Shown: positions 24,467-32,877 of the stretch, piece after piece | Numbering within the stretch: position 1 is the stretch's first letter | Layout: each line of letters starts with the position of its first letter | Assembly: GCA_018816555.1 (NCBI GenBank) | Contig: JAHIVT010000031.1 | Coordinates: forward strand, 1 to 64,000 | DNA length: 64,000 nucleotides | DNA from: Pseudomonadota bacterium | Lineage (GTDB): Bacteria; Desulfobacterota; Desulfobulbia; Desulfobulbales; SURF-16 | Reading direction: 5' to 3' | Notes under the pieces: model-generated | Databases searched by the model: none | What the model saw: the letters and a program-made list of their open reading frames with translations, nothing else | Told to the model about the DNA's origin: nothing | Translations under genes and position numbers: made by a program

Positions 24467-25114
24467 ATGAAGGTTATCATGATCGCTGCCACTACCCTCT
24501 GTGGCCGCATCAGCCCTGCGCCCCTGGGCAGCGAGTTGGACCGCCGGTTTCTTGAGCGGATGCGGGATGAAACAGATGCCAGCCTGATGGGCAGCGGCAC
24601 CTTGCGGCATGCTGATCCGGAAATGCGGGGCACGGGCGGAAATCTGCAGCAACGCCTGCGCGCCTTCATCACCTTTTCCGGGGATATTCCGCTGCAGGGG
24701 AAAAAGGTTTTTGCCAGCGGCCCGGCGCCGCTTGTTTTTGCCGCTCTGGAGCGCCGGCAGGATCTTATGCGGCGGCTGGTAGGCAGGGCCGAGGTTATCG
24801 CGCTTCCAGCAGGGCTCGGCGGCTTGTCCCTTGCCGCGGCAATCGCGGAGCTCGAACGCCGGGGAGCACGCTCCGTACTCATTGAAGGCGGGGCGTCATT
24901 CAATTACTCCGCCCTGCAGCAGCGGGTGGTGGATGAACTGATGGTGACCGTCACCCCAAAGCTTTCAGGCGATGCACAGGCCGCAAGTCTGGTCGATGGT
25001 CCGGCGGCGCTGGGCAGTCCCTTGCTGTCGCTTGAGCTGATCTCCTGCCTGCCGCAGCCAAGCGGCGAGATTTTTGTTCATTACCAAGTCTGTTACGAGG
25101 AGGAAAATGCATAA
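24467..25114 (+). CDS. RibD C-terminal-domain reductase
   Basis: This 215-residue protein matches the RibD_C/dihydrofolate-reductase-like fold. It has MIAATTLCGRISPA at the N-terminus, a DASLMGSGTLRH segment that binds NADPH in relatives, and RRGARSVLIEGGASFNYSAL near 140-160. The deaminase half of RibD is missing. Relatives reduce ribosylamino-pyrimidines or pterins with NADPH. It overlaps the next gene by 8 bases and sits in a cluster with a PP-loop enzyme and FolE2, so a pterin or deazapurine substrate is plausible (inference). Confidence 0.75.
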   Translation: MKVIMIAATTLCGRISPAPLGSELDRRFLERMRDETDASLMGSGTLRHADPEMRGTGGNLQQRLRAFITFSGDIPLQGKKVFASGPAPLVFAALERRQDLMRRLVGRAEVIALPAGLGGLSLAAAIAELERRGARSVLIEGGASFNYSALQQRVVDELMVTVTPKLSGDAQAASLVDGPAALGSPLLSLELISCLPQPSGEIFVHYQVCYEEENA

Positions 25115-25859
25115 ACAAGAGCTTGCCATACTTTTTTCGGGCGGCACGGATTCCCTGGCCCTCTATGCCCTGGCTACGGCCGGCCATCACCCCGATCTGC
25201 CGCGGCCGAGACGTATTCATCTGCTCAACATGCTGAACGGCATGGGTCGTTTTCCTGATTTTACCCGCAACCGTTTTGAGACGGCAAAAAATATCCTGGC
25301 CAGACGTTTTCCCTTGCCGGAGGACATGCCGGAGGCCCTGCTGGTGGAGCTCGATATGGGCCGCCTGTTTCAGGGGTTGTGGCTTGATCGCTATGAAGAG
25401 TTCATGCCCCGTTACGGGGGGAAGAATCTGGTCTGCGTTGCCTGCAAGCTTGCCATGCATATCCGGGCGATCCTTTATTGCAACGAGCATCTGATTCCAA
25501 CGGTTGTTGCCGGCTATACCAAAAAGCAGAGTCATTATCCGGAGCAGACTCCGGTGTTCATGGAGAAGATTGCCAGATTCTCCGCCCAGTTCGGCCTCTT
25601 CGTCCGCTTCCCGGTCTATGATGACTTTGAGGAGGTGATGACCACCCGGCATCTGCTGGAGGATTTCGGTCTACCTTCCACCGGCGGCGGGGAAAGAAAA
25701 TGTCTGTTCAGCCAGACCCTGACCACCGCCACGGCCGGGGAAATAGGGGCATATCTTGACGACATGCTGCCCATTGCCCAGGAATACATCGAATGCGTCC
25801 AGGACGGCAGGATCAAGGAAGCGGCCGCCTGCTTTCCCCCTGGCCATGAAAACCATTGA
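25107..25859 (+). CDS. PP-loop ATP pyrophosphatase-family protein
   Basis: This 250-residue protein has the PP-loop LFSGGTDSLALYAL at residues 9-22. Later motifs are NLVCVACKLAMHIRAI, VVAGYTKKQSHYPEQTP and GERKCLFSQTL, giving three Cys that could bind metal. The fold is shared with QueC and tRNA sulfurtransferases, which adenylate a substrate; this protein does not match QueC closely. It overlaps the reductase gene by 8 bases (AGGA then ATGCATAA) and is followed by folE2 after 27 bases. The substrate is unknown. Confidence 0.7.
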   Translation: MHKQELAILFSGGTDSLALYALATAGHHPDLPRPRRIHLLNMLNGMGRFPDFTRNRFETAKNILARRFPLPEDMPEALLVELDMGRLFQGLWLDRYEEFMPRYGGKNLVCVACKLAMHIRAILYCNEHLIPTVVAGYTKKQSHYPEQTPVFMEKIARFSAQFGLFVRFPVYDDFEEVMTTRHLLEDFGLPSTGGGERKCLFSQTLTTATAGEIGAYLDDMLPIAQEYIECVQDGRIKEAAACFPPGHENH

Positions 25860-25886
25860 AGAGTAGATAATTTGGGAGAAAATAAT

Positions 25887-26801
25887 TTGCCAGGGGTTAT
25901 ACGCACTGACGGGCAACCATCACTGATTGACAGAGAAATCCATGAAAGGGTGCTTTCATCAGGCACGGATGTGCCGGAACAGGCCCCATCCTTCCCCATT
26001 CACCTTAATGAGGTGGGCATTTCTGGAAAAACGCTGTGGGTTTTGCTGCCTGAGGGCAGGCTTCCCTTTACCGCGTCCATCACCGTGGATCTGCCCGGCC
26101 AGACCCGCGGCATCCATATGTCCCGCCTGGAGCAGGCCATTTTCGAGTTGCATGAGCGTCCCTTTACCCGGCTGAGCCATTATGCCCGTGCCCTGGTGGA
26201 AAAGGTGGTTGAGCGGCAGGGTGGCAGTACGGCGCGGGTGAGCCTTACCGGCAAAAGGCCGCTGCTGCGGGAGTCAAAAATCAGTCGGCAGGTTTCCGTA
26301 GATCCGCTGCTGGTCAAGGTGGAGGCACTGATTCGTAAGGATGACCCTGCCGGGCTCATCGTGACTAACGGCATCGGTGTCAGCCATATCACCTCCTGCC
26401 CCTGCACCCAGGTCTATAATCTCGATGTCTTTACCGAGCGCGGCAACTGTCCCATGCCCACCCATTCCCAGCGTTCCCAGACATGGCTTCATCTGCGCGG
26501 CGCGGGTCATATACCGGCGTATCAGGATCTGCTCACCTGTCTGGAAAATTCCCTGCATCTGACCCAGGACCTGCTGAAAAGGCCGGATGAGGCGGAGATT
26601 GTATTGAAATCACACATCCATCCCCAGTTTGCCGAAGATGTGGTGCGGGAGACGGCACGTGAGGTCGGCCACATGTTCGGCGCTCTATTGCCGGGGGGCA
26701 CGGGTGTCATTATCGAGTCCCTTAGCCTGGAGAGTATTCATATCCATGATGTGTGCTGTCGTCTGGAGACATCCCTCGGGGCAATCTCTTCCCTTCTCTG
26801 A
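25887..26801 (+). CDS. folE2: GTP cyclohydrolase, FolE2/MptA family
   Basis: This protein of about 304 residues makes a dihydroneopterin-type product from GTP, the first step of folate or queuosine-type pathways. Family marks are GIHMSRLEQAIFEL, NGIGVSHITSCPCTQ with the conserved Cys, NCPMPTHSQRSQTWL, and the C-terminal ESIHIHDVCCRLETSLG. No ATG is available near the N-terminus. I choose TTG 25887 behind GGGAGAA, and TTG 25872 would add 5 residues. It is co-directional with the reductase and PP-loop genes. Confidence 0.88.
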   Translation: MPGVIRTDGQPSLIDREIHERVLSSGTDVPEQAPSFPIHLNEVGISGKTLWVLLPEGRLPFTASITVDLPGQTRGIHMSRLEQAIFELHERPFTRLSHYARALVEKVVERQGGSTARVSLTGKRPLLRESKISRQVSVDPLLVKVEALIRKDDPAGLIVTNGIGVSHITSCPCTQVYNLDVFTERGNCPMPTHSQRSQTWLHLRGAGHIPAYQDLLTCLENSLHLTQDLLKRPDEAEIVLKSHIHPQFAEDVVRETAREVGHMFGALLPGGTGVIIESLSLESIHIHDVCCRLETSLGAISSLL

Positions 26802-26819
26802 ACCATGTCCGGAGACCTC

Positions 26820-28253
26820 ATGCAAAAATATCCGGACCGCCTCTGCCGGGCCATCCAGGCTCTGGCTGTCCAGTACGAAGCGGATGTCTTTGTTGTCGGC
26901 GGCACGGTGCGGGACTGGATGAGGGGCGTTGCCGCCCGGGATCTTGATCTGGCTGTTTCCAGCTCAGCACTTGATTTTGCTAAGGCGCTGGCCCGTGAGC
27001 TGCAGGCCGCCTTTGTGCTGCTTGATGAAGAGGAACAAACGGCGCGGGTGGTCTGGGGTGATTATGTGGTGGATATCGCCGGTTTCAGGGGTGGAGCCCG
27101 GGATATCAGGCAGGATTTGCTGAAAAGAGATTTTACCATGAATGCCCTGGCCCTGCCTTTTTCACAGTATATGACCTCCGCCGCAGCGGACAGGCGATTG
27201 ATCATCGATCCGGCGGACGGCTTGACTGATCTGCAGGGCGGCAATATCCGCCTGATGGCGCCGGAAGCATTGACCGAAGATCCCCTGCGGCTGCTCCGCG
27301 CCTTCCGTTTTTTTGCCGAATCCGGATTTGTCATCGAACCCCACACCTGGCAATGGATTATTGATTACCGACAGCTCCTTTGCGCCGTTTCGCCGGAGCG
27401 TATATCCTATGAGCTTGACTGCATCATGGCAAGCCATCGGGCCTATGCCGCAACAGTGCTGCTTGACAGGGCGGAAGTTCTTGCCGTTCTGTTTCCCGAA
27501 CTGGGTAGGGGAGCGGGAATCACCCAGCCTGTCAGTCATCATCTTGATGTGTTCGAGCATAACAAGGAAGCATTGCGCTGGATGGAACGGATTATCCATC
27601 GTCCAGGTGATTTTTATCCGGCCCAGGGCGAGGCACTGACGAAGTATCTTGCCGGGGGCAAGAGAATTATCTGGCTCAAGTGGGCGGCGCTCTTTCATGA
27701 TCTGGGCAAGCCGGCCGCCTTGCGCACCATTAATCAGCGCATCACCTTTTATAACCATGACCGCATCGGCGGTGAACTTGTGGCAGCACTTGCCAACAGG
27801 CTGCGCTGGAGCCGGGAGAAGTCTGATCGGGTCAGCCGCTTTATTACCCTGCACATGTGGCCTTTTCATCTGAGCAATGTGCGCAGGAAAAAAGGGGTGA
27901 CGGCCAGGGCCTGCCTGAAAATCTACAAGGCGGCCGGCGAGGAGCTGCCCGGACTTTTTCTGCTGGCAATGGCGGACAGCCTGGCCGGTCAGGGAGAAGG
28001 GAAACCTGAAGGCATGGAAGAGGAACTTGTCGCGCTTTACACCCAGGTGCTTGATGTGTGCAGAACCCGGGTGGAGCCTGTGCTTGCCGGCCCGCGTCTG
28101 GTGACCGGCAAAGATTTGCTTGAGCTGGGGCTTGAGCCCGGCCCTGTTTTCAAGGATATTCTGGCCGAGGTTGAGCAGGCCCAGGTGGAAGGGGAGTTCA
28201 ACAGCCGTGAACAGGCCCTTGCCTGGGTCCGTCATTTTTTGTCTGTCCGTTGA
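26820..28253 (+). CDS. CCA-adding enzyme / poly(A) polymerase-like nucleotidyltransferase with HD domain
   Basis: This 477-residue protein has a class II nucleotidyltransferase head (VFVVGGTVRDWMRGVAARDLDLAV, catalytic DxD in DLDLAV). The RNA-binding neck follows (LLKRDFTMNALALPF, DPLRLLRAFRFFAESGF). The C-terminal HD phosphohydrolase domain includes LFHDLGKPAAL and TFYNHDRIGGEL. It adds or repairs tRNA 3' CCA ends, and the HD domain may remove 2',3'-cyclic phosphates. ATG 26820 is preceded by GGAG at 26811-26814; ATG 26805 adds five residues but has no such site. Confidence 0.88.
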   Translation: MQKYPDRLCRAIQALAVQYEADVFVVGGTVRDWMRGVAARDLDLAVSSSALDFAKALARELQAAFVLLDEEEQTARVVWGDYVVDIAGFRGGARDIRQDLLKRDFTMNALALPFSQYMTSAAADRRLIIDPADGLTDLQGGNIRLMAPEALTEDPLRLLRAFRFFAESGFVIEPHTWQWIIDYRQLLCAVSPERISYELDCIMASHRAYAATVLLDRAEVLAVLFPELGRGAGITQPVSHHLDVFEHNKEALRWMERIIHRPGDFYPAQGEALTKYLAGGKRIIWLKWAALFHDLGKPAALRTINQRITFYNHDRIGGELVAALANRLRWSREKSDRVSRFITLHMWPFHLSNVRRKKGVTARACLKIYKAAGEELPGLFLLAMADSLAGQGEGKPEGMEEELVALYTQVLDVCRTRVEPVLAGPRLVTGKDLLELGLEPGPVFKDILAEVEQAQVEGEFNSREQALAWVRHFLSVR

Positions 28254-28348
28254 TTTTATTTGATTTTTTTGTGTCTGTCATTATAGGCTAATTAAATTGC
28301 AGCTCTTTGAATCATTACTGATAAAGCTAACGAGAATGGAATGAAGAC

Positions 28349-30835
28349 ATGAAAAATGCGGACAACGGCATCACGCAAAATCAGACGTATTCGACAATTT
28401 TTAGCGCCAAAACTGCCGAGCAGTTCAAAGAGAGGATTAAGCATCACCTGATGAGCTTCCAGGGGCGCGATCCCATGCGGGCGGGACCGAGAGACGTTTA
28501 CAAGGCGCTCTCTTATGCCCTGCGGGATGTGCTGGTGGAAAAATGGATTGAAACCCAGAAGAACTTTTATGCCAAGAAAAGTAAAAGGGTCTACTATCTG
28601 TCCCTGGAGTTTCTGGTGGGCCGTACCCTGGGCAACACCCTGATTAACACGGGCCTGATGGGCGAGGTCTCCAAGGCCCTGGAACAGCTCGGTTATGACC
28701 TTGAGGCCATCCGGGAGATGGAGGAGGATGCCGCCCTGGGCAATGGCGGTCTTGGCAGGCTTGCCGCCTGTTTCATGGATTCGGTCGCCACCCTGAAAAT
28801 CCCGGCCTACGGTTATGGCATCCGTTATGAGTATGGTCTTTTTTATCAGAAGCTGGTCAATGGCTATCAGGTGGAAACACCGGACAACTGGCTGCGTTAC
28901 GGCACACCCTGGGAGTTTGAAAGGGCCTCCTATCTTTTCCCGGTCCATTTTTACGGCAAGGTCTACAACTATCTGGACAGAAACGGTAATTACCGCTCGG
29001 AGTGGGTAGATACCGAGGATGTCATGGCCATGGCCTGCGACATCCTGGTGCCCGGTTTCAATAACGGTCATGTGATCAACATGCGGCTCTGGACCGCCAA
29101 GGCTTCCCGTGAGCTTGATCTCAGCATTTTCAATGCAGGCGATTACATCCAGGCGGTGCAGGGCAAGGTCACCTCGGAAACGATTGCCAAGGTGCTCTAT
29201 CCCTCCGATGAAATCAGGGAAGGGCAGGAGTTGCGGCTGAAGCAGCAGTATTTCTTTGTCGCCGCCACCTTTCAGGATATCCTGCGTCGCTATAAGAAAA
29301 AGAACATCTCCTTTGATCAGTTCAGCAACCAGATCGCCGTGCAACTCAACGACACCCATCCGGCCATCGCCATTCCCGAGCTGATGCGTATTCTTCTCGA
29401 TAATGAGGGGTTGAGCTGGGAAAAGGCCTGGGATATCAGCACCAAGACATTTGCCTACACCAATCATACCCTGATGCCCGAGGCCCTGGAAACCTGGCCG
29501 GTGGATCTGATCGGCCGGGTATTGCCCCGCCATCTGCAGATTATTTATGAGATCAATCAACGTTTTCTGGATCAGCTTGCCCTGCAGTATCCCGGCGATA
29601 CCGGGAAGCTGCGGCATATGTCCATCATTGCCGAAGGGGAGACCAAGAGGGTGCGCATGGCCCATCTGGCCATTGTCGGCAGCCATTCGGTAAACGGCGT
29701 GGCTGAATTGCACACCCATCTGCTTAAGACAAGGATTTTCAGTGATTTCCATGAGCTGTATCCTGGGAAATTCAATAACAAAACAAATGGAATTACCCCC
29801 CGCCGCTGGCTGCTGAAATGCAATGCCGCCCTTGCTGCCCTTATCTCCGGGAAAATCGGCCATGGCTGGGTGACCGATCTGGACGAGTTGCGCAAGCTGG
29901 AAGAGTTTGCCAAAGATCCGGCGTTTCAGAAGAAATGGCGGACGGTAAAGCTGGAGAACAAGAAACGTCTTGCCCGGATCATTGGGGATGTCTGCGGCGT
30001 CAAGGTTAATCCTGATACCATGTTTGATGTGCAGGTGAAAAGGATTCACGAGTACAAGCGCCAGCTGCTGAATGCCCTGCATGTCATCGCCCTTTACCAC
30101 CGTATTATCAGTGAGCCTGAAAAGCCTATTACCCCGCGCGCCATCATTTTTGCCGGCAAGGCGGCGCCTTCCTATCGTAAGGCCAAGCTCATCATCAAGC
30201 TTATCAGCTCCATCGGCGAGGTGGTCAATAATGATCCGCGGGTTGGGGAAAAACTGAAGGTGGTGTTCATCCCCAACTATAATGTCTCCCTTGCTGAAAA
30301 AATTATTCCGGCAGCAGATCTTTCCGAACAGATCTCAACCGCCGGAACCGAGGCCTCAGGCACCGGCAATATGAAGTTTTCTCTTAACGGCGCCCTGACC
30401 GTGGGCACCCTTGACGGCGCCAATATTGAGATTCTGGAAGAGGTGGGCAAGGAAAATATTTTTATTTTCGGGCTTACCGCAAGCGAAGCGGAATATGAGA
30501 AGCAGCATAAGAGCCGCACGCCTGCTGTTGTTTATGAAAGAAACGCGGTGGTGAAACGAATTGTTGACAGCATTCGGGATGGTGTGTTCAGTTATGGTGA
30601 CCGGGAGATTTTCCGGCCTTTGGTAGATGATTTATTAAATGAAAATGACCCTTATCTGCTGCTGCTTGATCTGGAATCCTATCTTGACTGCCAGGAGAAA
30701 ATCGACTTCGCCTTCCGTGATAAAAAAACATGGACGGAAAAGTCGATTCTCAATGTGGCCCGTATGGGGAAATTCTCCAGTGACAGAACCATCAGGGAGT
30801 ATGCCAGGGATATCTGGGGCATAAAAGATGTGTAA
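28349..30835 (+). CDS. glgP: Glycogen/starch phosphorylase (GT35, classical type)
   Basis: At 828 residues this is typical of GlgP/MalP. It shows LSLEFLVGRTLGNTLINTG and DAALGNGGLGRLAACFMDS near the N-terminus. Later come VQLNDTHPAIAIPELMRIL and KRIHEYKRQLLNAL, and the PLP lysine is in EASGTGNMKFSLNGALTVGT. It cleaves alpha-1,4-glucan with phosphate to glucose-1-phosphate in the cytoplasm. It is preceded by a 95-base AT-rich gap likely to hold its promoter and is followed after 20 bases by an ExeA-like ATPase gene. It differs in subfamily from the enzyme at 12802-14955. Confidence 0.95.
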   Translation: MKNADNGITQNQTYSTIFSAKTAEQFKERIKHHLMSFQGRDPMRAGPRDVYKALSYALRDVLVEKWIETQKNFYAKKSKRVYYLSLEFLVGRTLGNTLINTGLMGEVSKALEQLGYDLEAIREMEEDAALGNGGLGRLAACFMDSVATLKIPAYGYGIRYEYGLFYQKLVNGYQVETPDNWLRYGTPWEFERASYLFPVHFYGKVYNYLDRNGNYRSEWVDTEDVMAMACDILVPGFNNGHVINMRLWTAKASRELDLSIFNAGDYIQAVQGKVTSETIAKVLYPSDEIREGQELRLKQQYFFVAATFQDILRRYKKKNISFDQFSNQIAVQLNDTHPAIAIPELMRILLDNEGLSWEKAWDISTKTFAYTNHTLMPEALETWPVDLIGRVLPRHLQIIYEINQRFLDQLALQYPGDTGKLRHMSIIAEGETKRVRMAHLAIVGSHSVNGVAELHTHLLKTRIFSDFHELYPGKFNNKTNGITPRRWLLKCNAALAALISGKIGHGWVTDLDELRKLEEFAKDPAFQKKWRTVKLENKKRLARIIGDVCGVKVNPDTMFDVQVKRIHEYKRQLLNALHVIALYHRIISEPEKPITPRAIIFAGKAAPSYRKAKLIIKLISSIGEVVNNDPRVGEKLKVVFIPNYNVSLAEKIIPAADLSEQISTAGTEASGTGNMKFSLNGALTVGTLDGANIEILEEVGKENIFIFGLTASEAEYEKQHKSRTPAVVYERNAVVKRIVDSIRDGVFSYGDREIFRPLVDDLLNENDPYLLLLDLESYLDCQEKIDFAFRDKKTWTEKSILNVARMGKFSSDRTIREYARDIWGIKDV

Positions 30836-30855
30836 GGAGATAATCCCGAAAGCAT

Positions 30856-31923
30856 ATGTATCGAGCGTTTTATAATTTAAAGGAAAAACCTTTTCAGATA
30901 ACCACCGACTCCCGTTTTCTCTGGCTCGGCGAAAAACACAAAGAGGCCTTTGCCACTTTAAAGTACGGCATCCTGGATGATAAGGGCTTTCTGCTGCTCA
31001 TCGGTGATGTGGGCACAGGCAAAACAACGTTGATCAATGCCTTGATCAACACTCTCAACTCCAAGGTCATCCTGGCAAAAATCCCTGATCCGAAACTGGA
31101 TGAAATGGATTTTTACCGGCTTCTCGCCAACGAGTTTTCCATCAAAAAGCCATTCAACACCAAGGGCGAATTCCTGCTTCTCTTTACGGAATTCCTGGAA
31201 AAGGCCTATGTGTCCGGCAAACAGGTGGTGCTCATTGCCGATGAGGCCCAGCGTCTGAGCCCGGAATTGCTCGAGGATATCAGGCATCTCTCCAATATTG
31301 AGAAGGAACATGTCAAACTGCTCAACATCTTTTTTGTCGGCCAGGTAGAGTTCAACAATATCCTGCTTGAAAAAAGAAACAGGGCCATCAGGCAGAGAAT
31401 TACCATCCACTATACCCTGGGAGCGCTCAATGAGCAGGAAATAGGCCAATATATTCACCATCGCCTGCAGGTGGCCGGGACGGCCGAGGAGATTTTCAAT
31501 GCTGATGCCGTGCTCGAGGTCTTTAAATTTTCCGGAGGCGCCCCCCGCCTGATCAACATCATATGCGACCGGGCTCTGCTCACGGGTTTTGTTGAGAGCA
31601 AAAAGAAAATCGATGCCGCCATGATCATTGAATGTGCGGCAGAGCTGCAGATTTCTCCCTATGATGACGATGACAAGCCGAAGAAGGAAGAACCGGCAGT
31701 TGACGAAGGAACTGCGGAGAGAGGTGCAACGGGAAAAGACAAAGTGACATCCACACCCGCAGTCCCGCCTGCTGCGGTAAGAAGCGAACTTGAGCACATC
31801 CAGCTGGATCTGACCGGTGTCAGAAAGAAAAAGAGCGGGATGTGGGGCATATTTTTCATCTATTTCACCCTTATTCTGCTTATTGGGGCTCTGTGCGCCT
31901 ATTTTTTTTATTTGCCTTATTAA
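30856..31923 (+). CDS. ExeA-like AAA ATPase with C-terminal membrane anchor
   Basis: This 355-residue protein has an ExeA/GspA-type AAA domain: MYRAFYNLKEKPFQITTDSR, Walker A GDVGTGKTTLINAL, and Walker B VVLIADEAQRLS. SGGAPRLINIICDRALL follows at about 230. An acidic, low-complexity linker follows, and the protein ends in a membrane helix (WGIFFIYFTLILLIGALCAY). ExeA proteins remodel peptidoglycan for secretion complexes, usually with a periplasmic binding domain after the helix. Here the protein stops right after it. It is probably co-transcribed with the haem sensor and TPR-OmpA genes. Confidence 0.82.
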   Translation: MYRAFYNLKEKPFQITTDSRFLWLGEKHKEAFATLKYGILDDKGFLLLIGDVGTGKTTLINALINTLNSKVILAKIPDPKLDEMDFYRLLANEFSIKKPFNTKGEFLLLFTEFLEKAYVSGKQVVLIADEAQRLSPELLEDIRHLSNIEKEHVKLLNIFFVGQVEFNNILLEKRNRAIRQRITIHYTLGALNEQEIGQYIHHRLQVAGTAEEIFNADAVLEVFKFSGGAPRLINIICDRALLTGFVESKKKIDAAMIIECAAELQISPYDDDDKPKKEEPAVDEGTAERGATGKDKVTSTPAVPPAAVRSELEHIQLDLTGVRKKKSGMWGIFFIYFTLILLIGALCAYFFYLPY

Positions 31924-31971
31924 AGCGTTCCAGCGTTCCAGCGTTTAAACGTTTAAACGTTTGAACGTTTT
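31924..31971. repeat. Six tandem 8-bp repeats between two genes
   Basis: Six octamers follow one another: AGCGTTCC twice, AGCGTTTA, AACGTTTA, AACGTTTG, AACGTTTT. They begin at the last base of the ExeA-like stop codon and end 18 bases before the next start. The middle units form short perfect palindromes (AAACGTTTAAACGTTT). Confidence 0.85.
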
Positions 31972-31989
31972 TCCCGAAGGAGAACAGGA

Positions 31990-32877
31990 ATGGGAATACG
32001 GCCACGTATTATCTTGATCATGGGGATCTTCAGCCTCATTGCCACCTTGATCATCGGTGCGGCAAGCTATAAGCTGACCGAGCGCAATGCGATCATCGAG
32101 GCAAAGCAGAAGGGGCAGCTGCTGTTTCATTATATCCTCGCCTACCGCCAGTATTTTAAAACCCAGCAAAGGGCTCTCGTCATGGAGCTTGTCGATGAAA
32201 ATCGCTTTTATCCTGAATTGATGTCTGGTTTTCTCGTAACAAGGGGCATCTGGGATGTCTTTGTAGAGGAAAATAAGGGTTATGATTTCAAACAGGCCAC
32301 CATTGATCCGCTTTATCCGCCGAATAAGGCGGACGTTGATGAGATAAAGATGATAGACACCTTCCGCCAAAGTCCTGATCTGCAGATGATGGAAGGGGTG
32401 ATTGACAAGAACGGCGAGAAGTACTTTTATCTGGCCTATCCTATCAAGATTGATGCCAAGGATTGTCTCCGTTGTCACGGCGATCCCGCCGATGCCCCCA
32501 AGGATCAGATCGAGATTTACGGCACGGAAAACGGCTATCACTGGCAGTTTGGTGATACGGTTTCCGCCTATGTTATTTATGTGTCGATTCAGGAGGCGCT
32601 GGCGTCTGCCAAACAGATGGCCGGCATGCTTTTTCTGGTCGGCATCGGCTGTTTTTTCCTGGCCCTGCTCGCCATGGCCCTCTTTCTTGACCGGAGCGTT
32701 ATCCAGCCCATTGAATATCTCAGCGACCGTATTGAGGAAATCAGCCAGGGGAAAAACCTGCAGGAAAGCTTCCGGCCTGAGGGTGATGACGAAATCGGCA
32801 TTCTGGCGCGGGCCATTGACCATCTGCGTCTGAGTATGATGAGGAGCCATAAAGGGAAGGAACATGGACGGGATTAG
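31990..32877 (+). CDS. Membrane haem-sensor protein (DUF3365-like) with HAMP, no output domain
   Basis: This 295-residue protein has an N-terminal helix (IILIMGIFSLIATLIIGA). A periplasmic DUF3365/Tll0287-like domain carries a c-type haem motif (CLRCHGDP, about residue 160). A second helix (MLFLVGIGCFFLALLAMALFL, about 213-233) and a HAMP domain (QPIEYLSDRIEEISQGKNL) follow. It ends right after HAMP, with no kinase, GGDEF or MCP output domain. The stop overlaps the TPR-OmpA start by 14 bases, so the two are coupled. It may signal by protein contact (inference). Confidence 0.75.
   Translation: MGIRPRIILIMGIFSLIATLIIGAASYKLTERNAIIEAKQKGQLLFHYILAYRQYFKTQQRALVMELVDENRFYPELMSGFLVTRGIWDVFVEENKGYDFKQATIDPLYPPNKADVDEIKMIDTFRQSPDLQMMEGVIDKNGEKYFYLAYPIKIDAKDCLRCHGDPADAPKDQIEIYGTENGYHWQFGDTVSAYVIYVSIQEALASAKQMAGMLFLVGIGCFFLALLAMALFLDRSVIQPIEYLSDRIEEISQGKNLQESFRPEGDDEIGILARAIDHLRLSMMRSHKGKEHGRD

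Noticed and set aside
28292-30100. 602-codon open frame antisense to glycogen phosphorylase
   Set aside because: It is a shadow of the GC-rich glgP codons. There is no ribosome binding site or recognisable domain, and the opposite strand encodes a complete classical enzyme.
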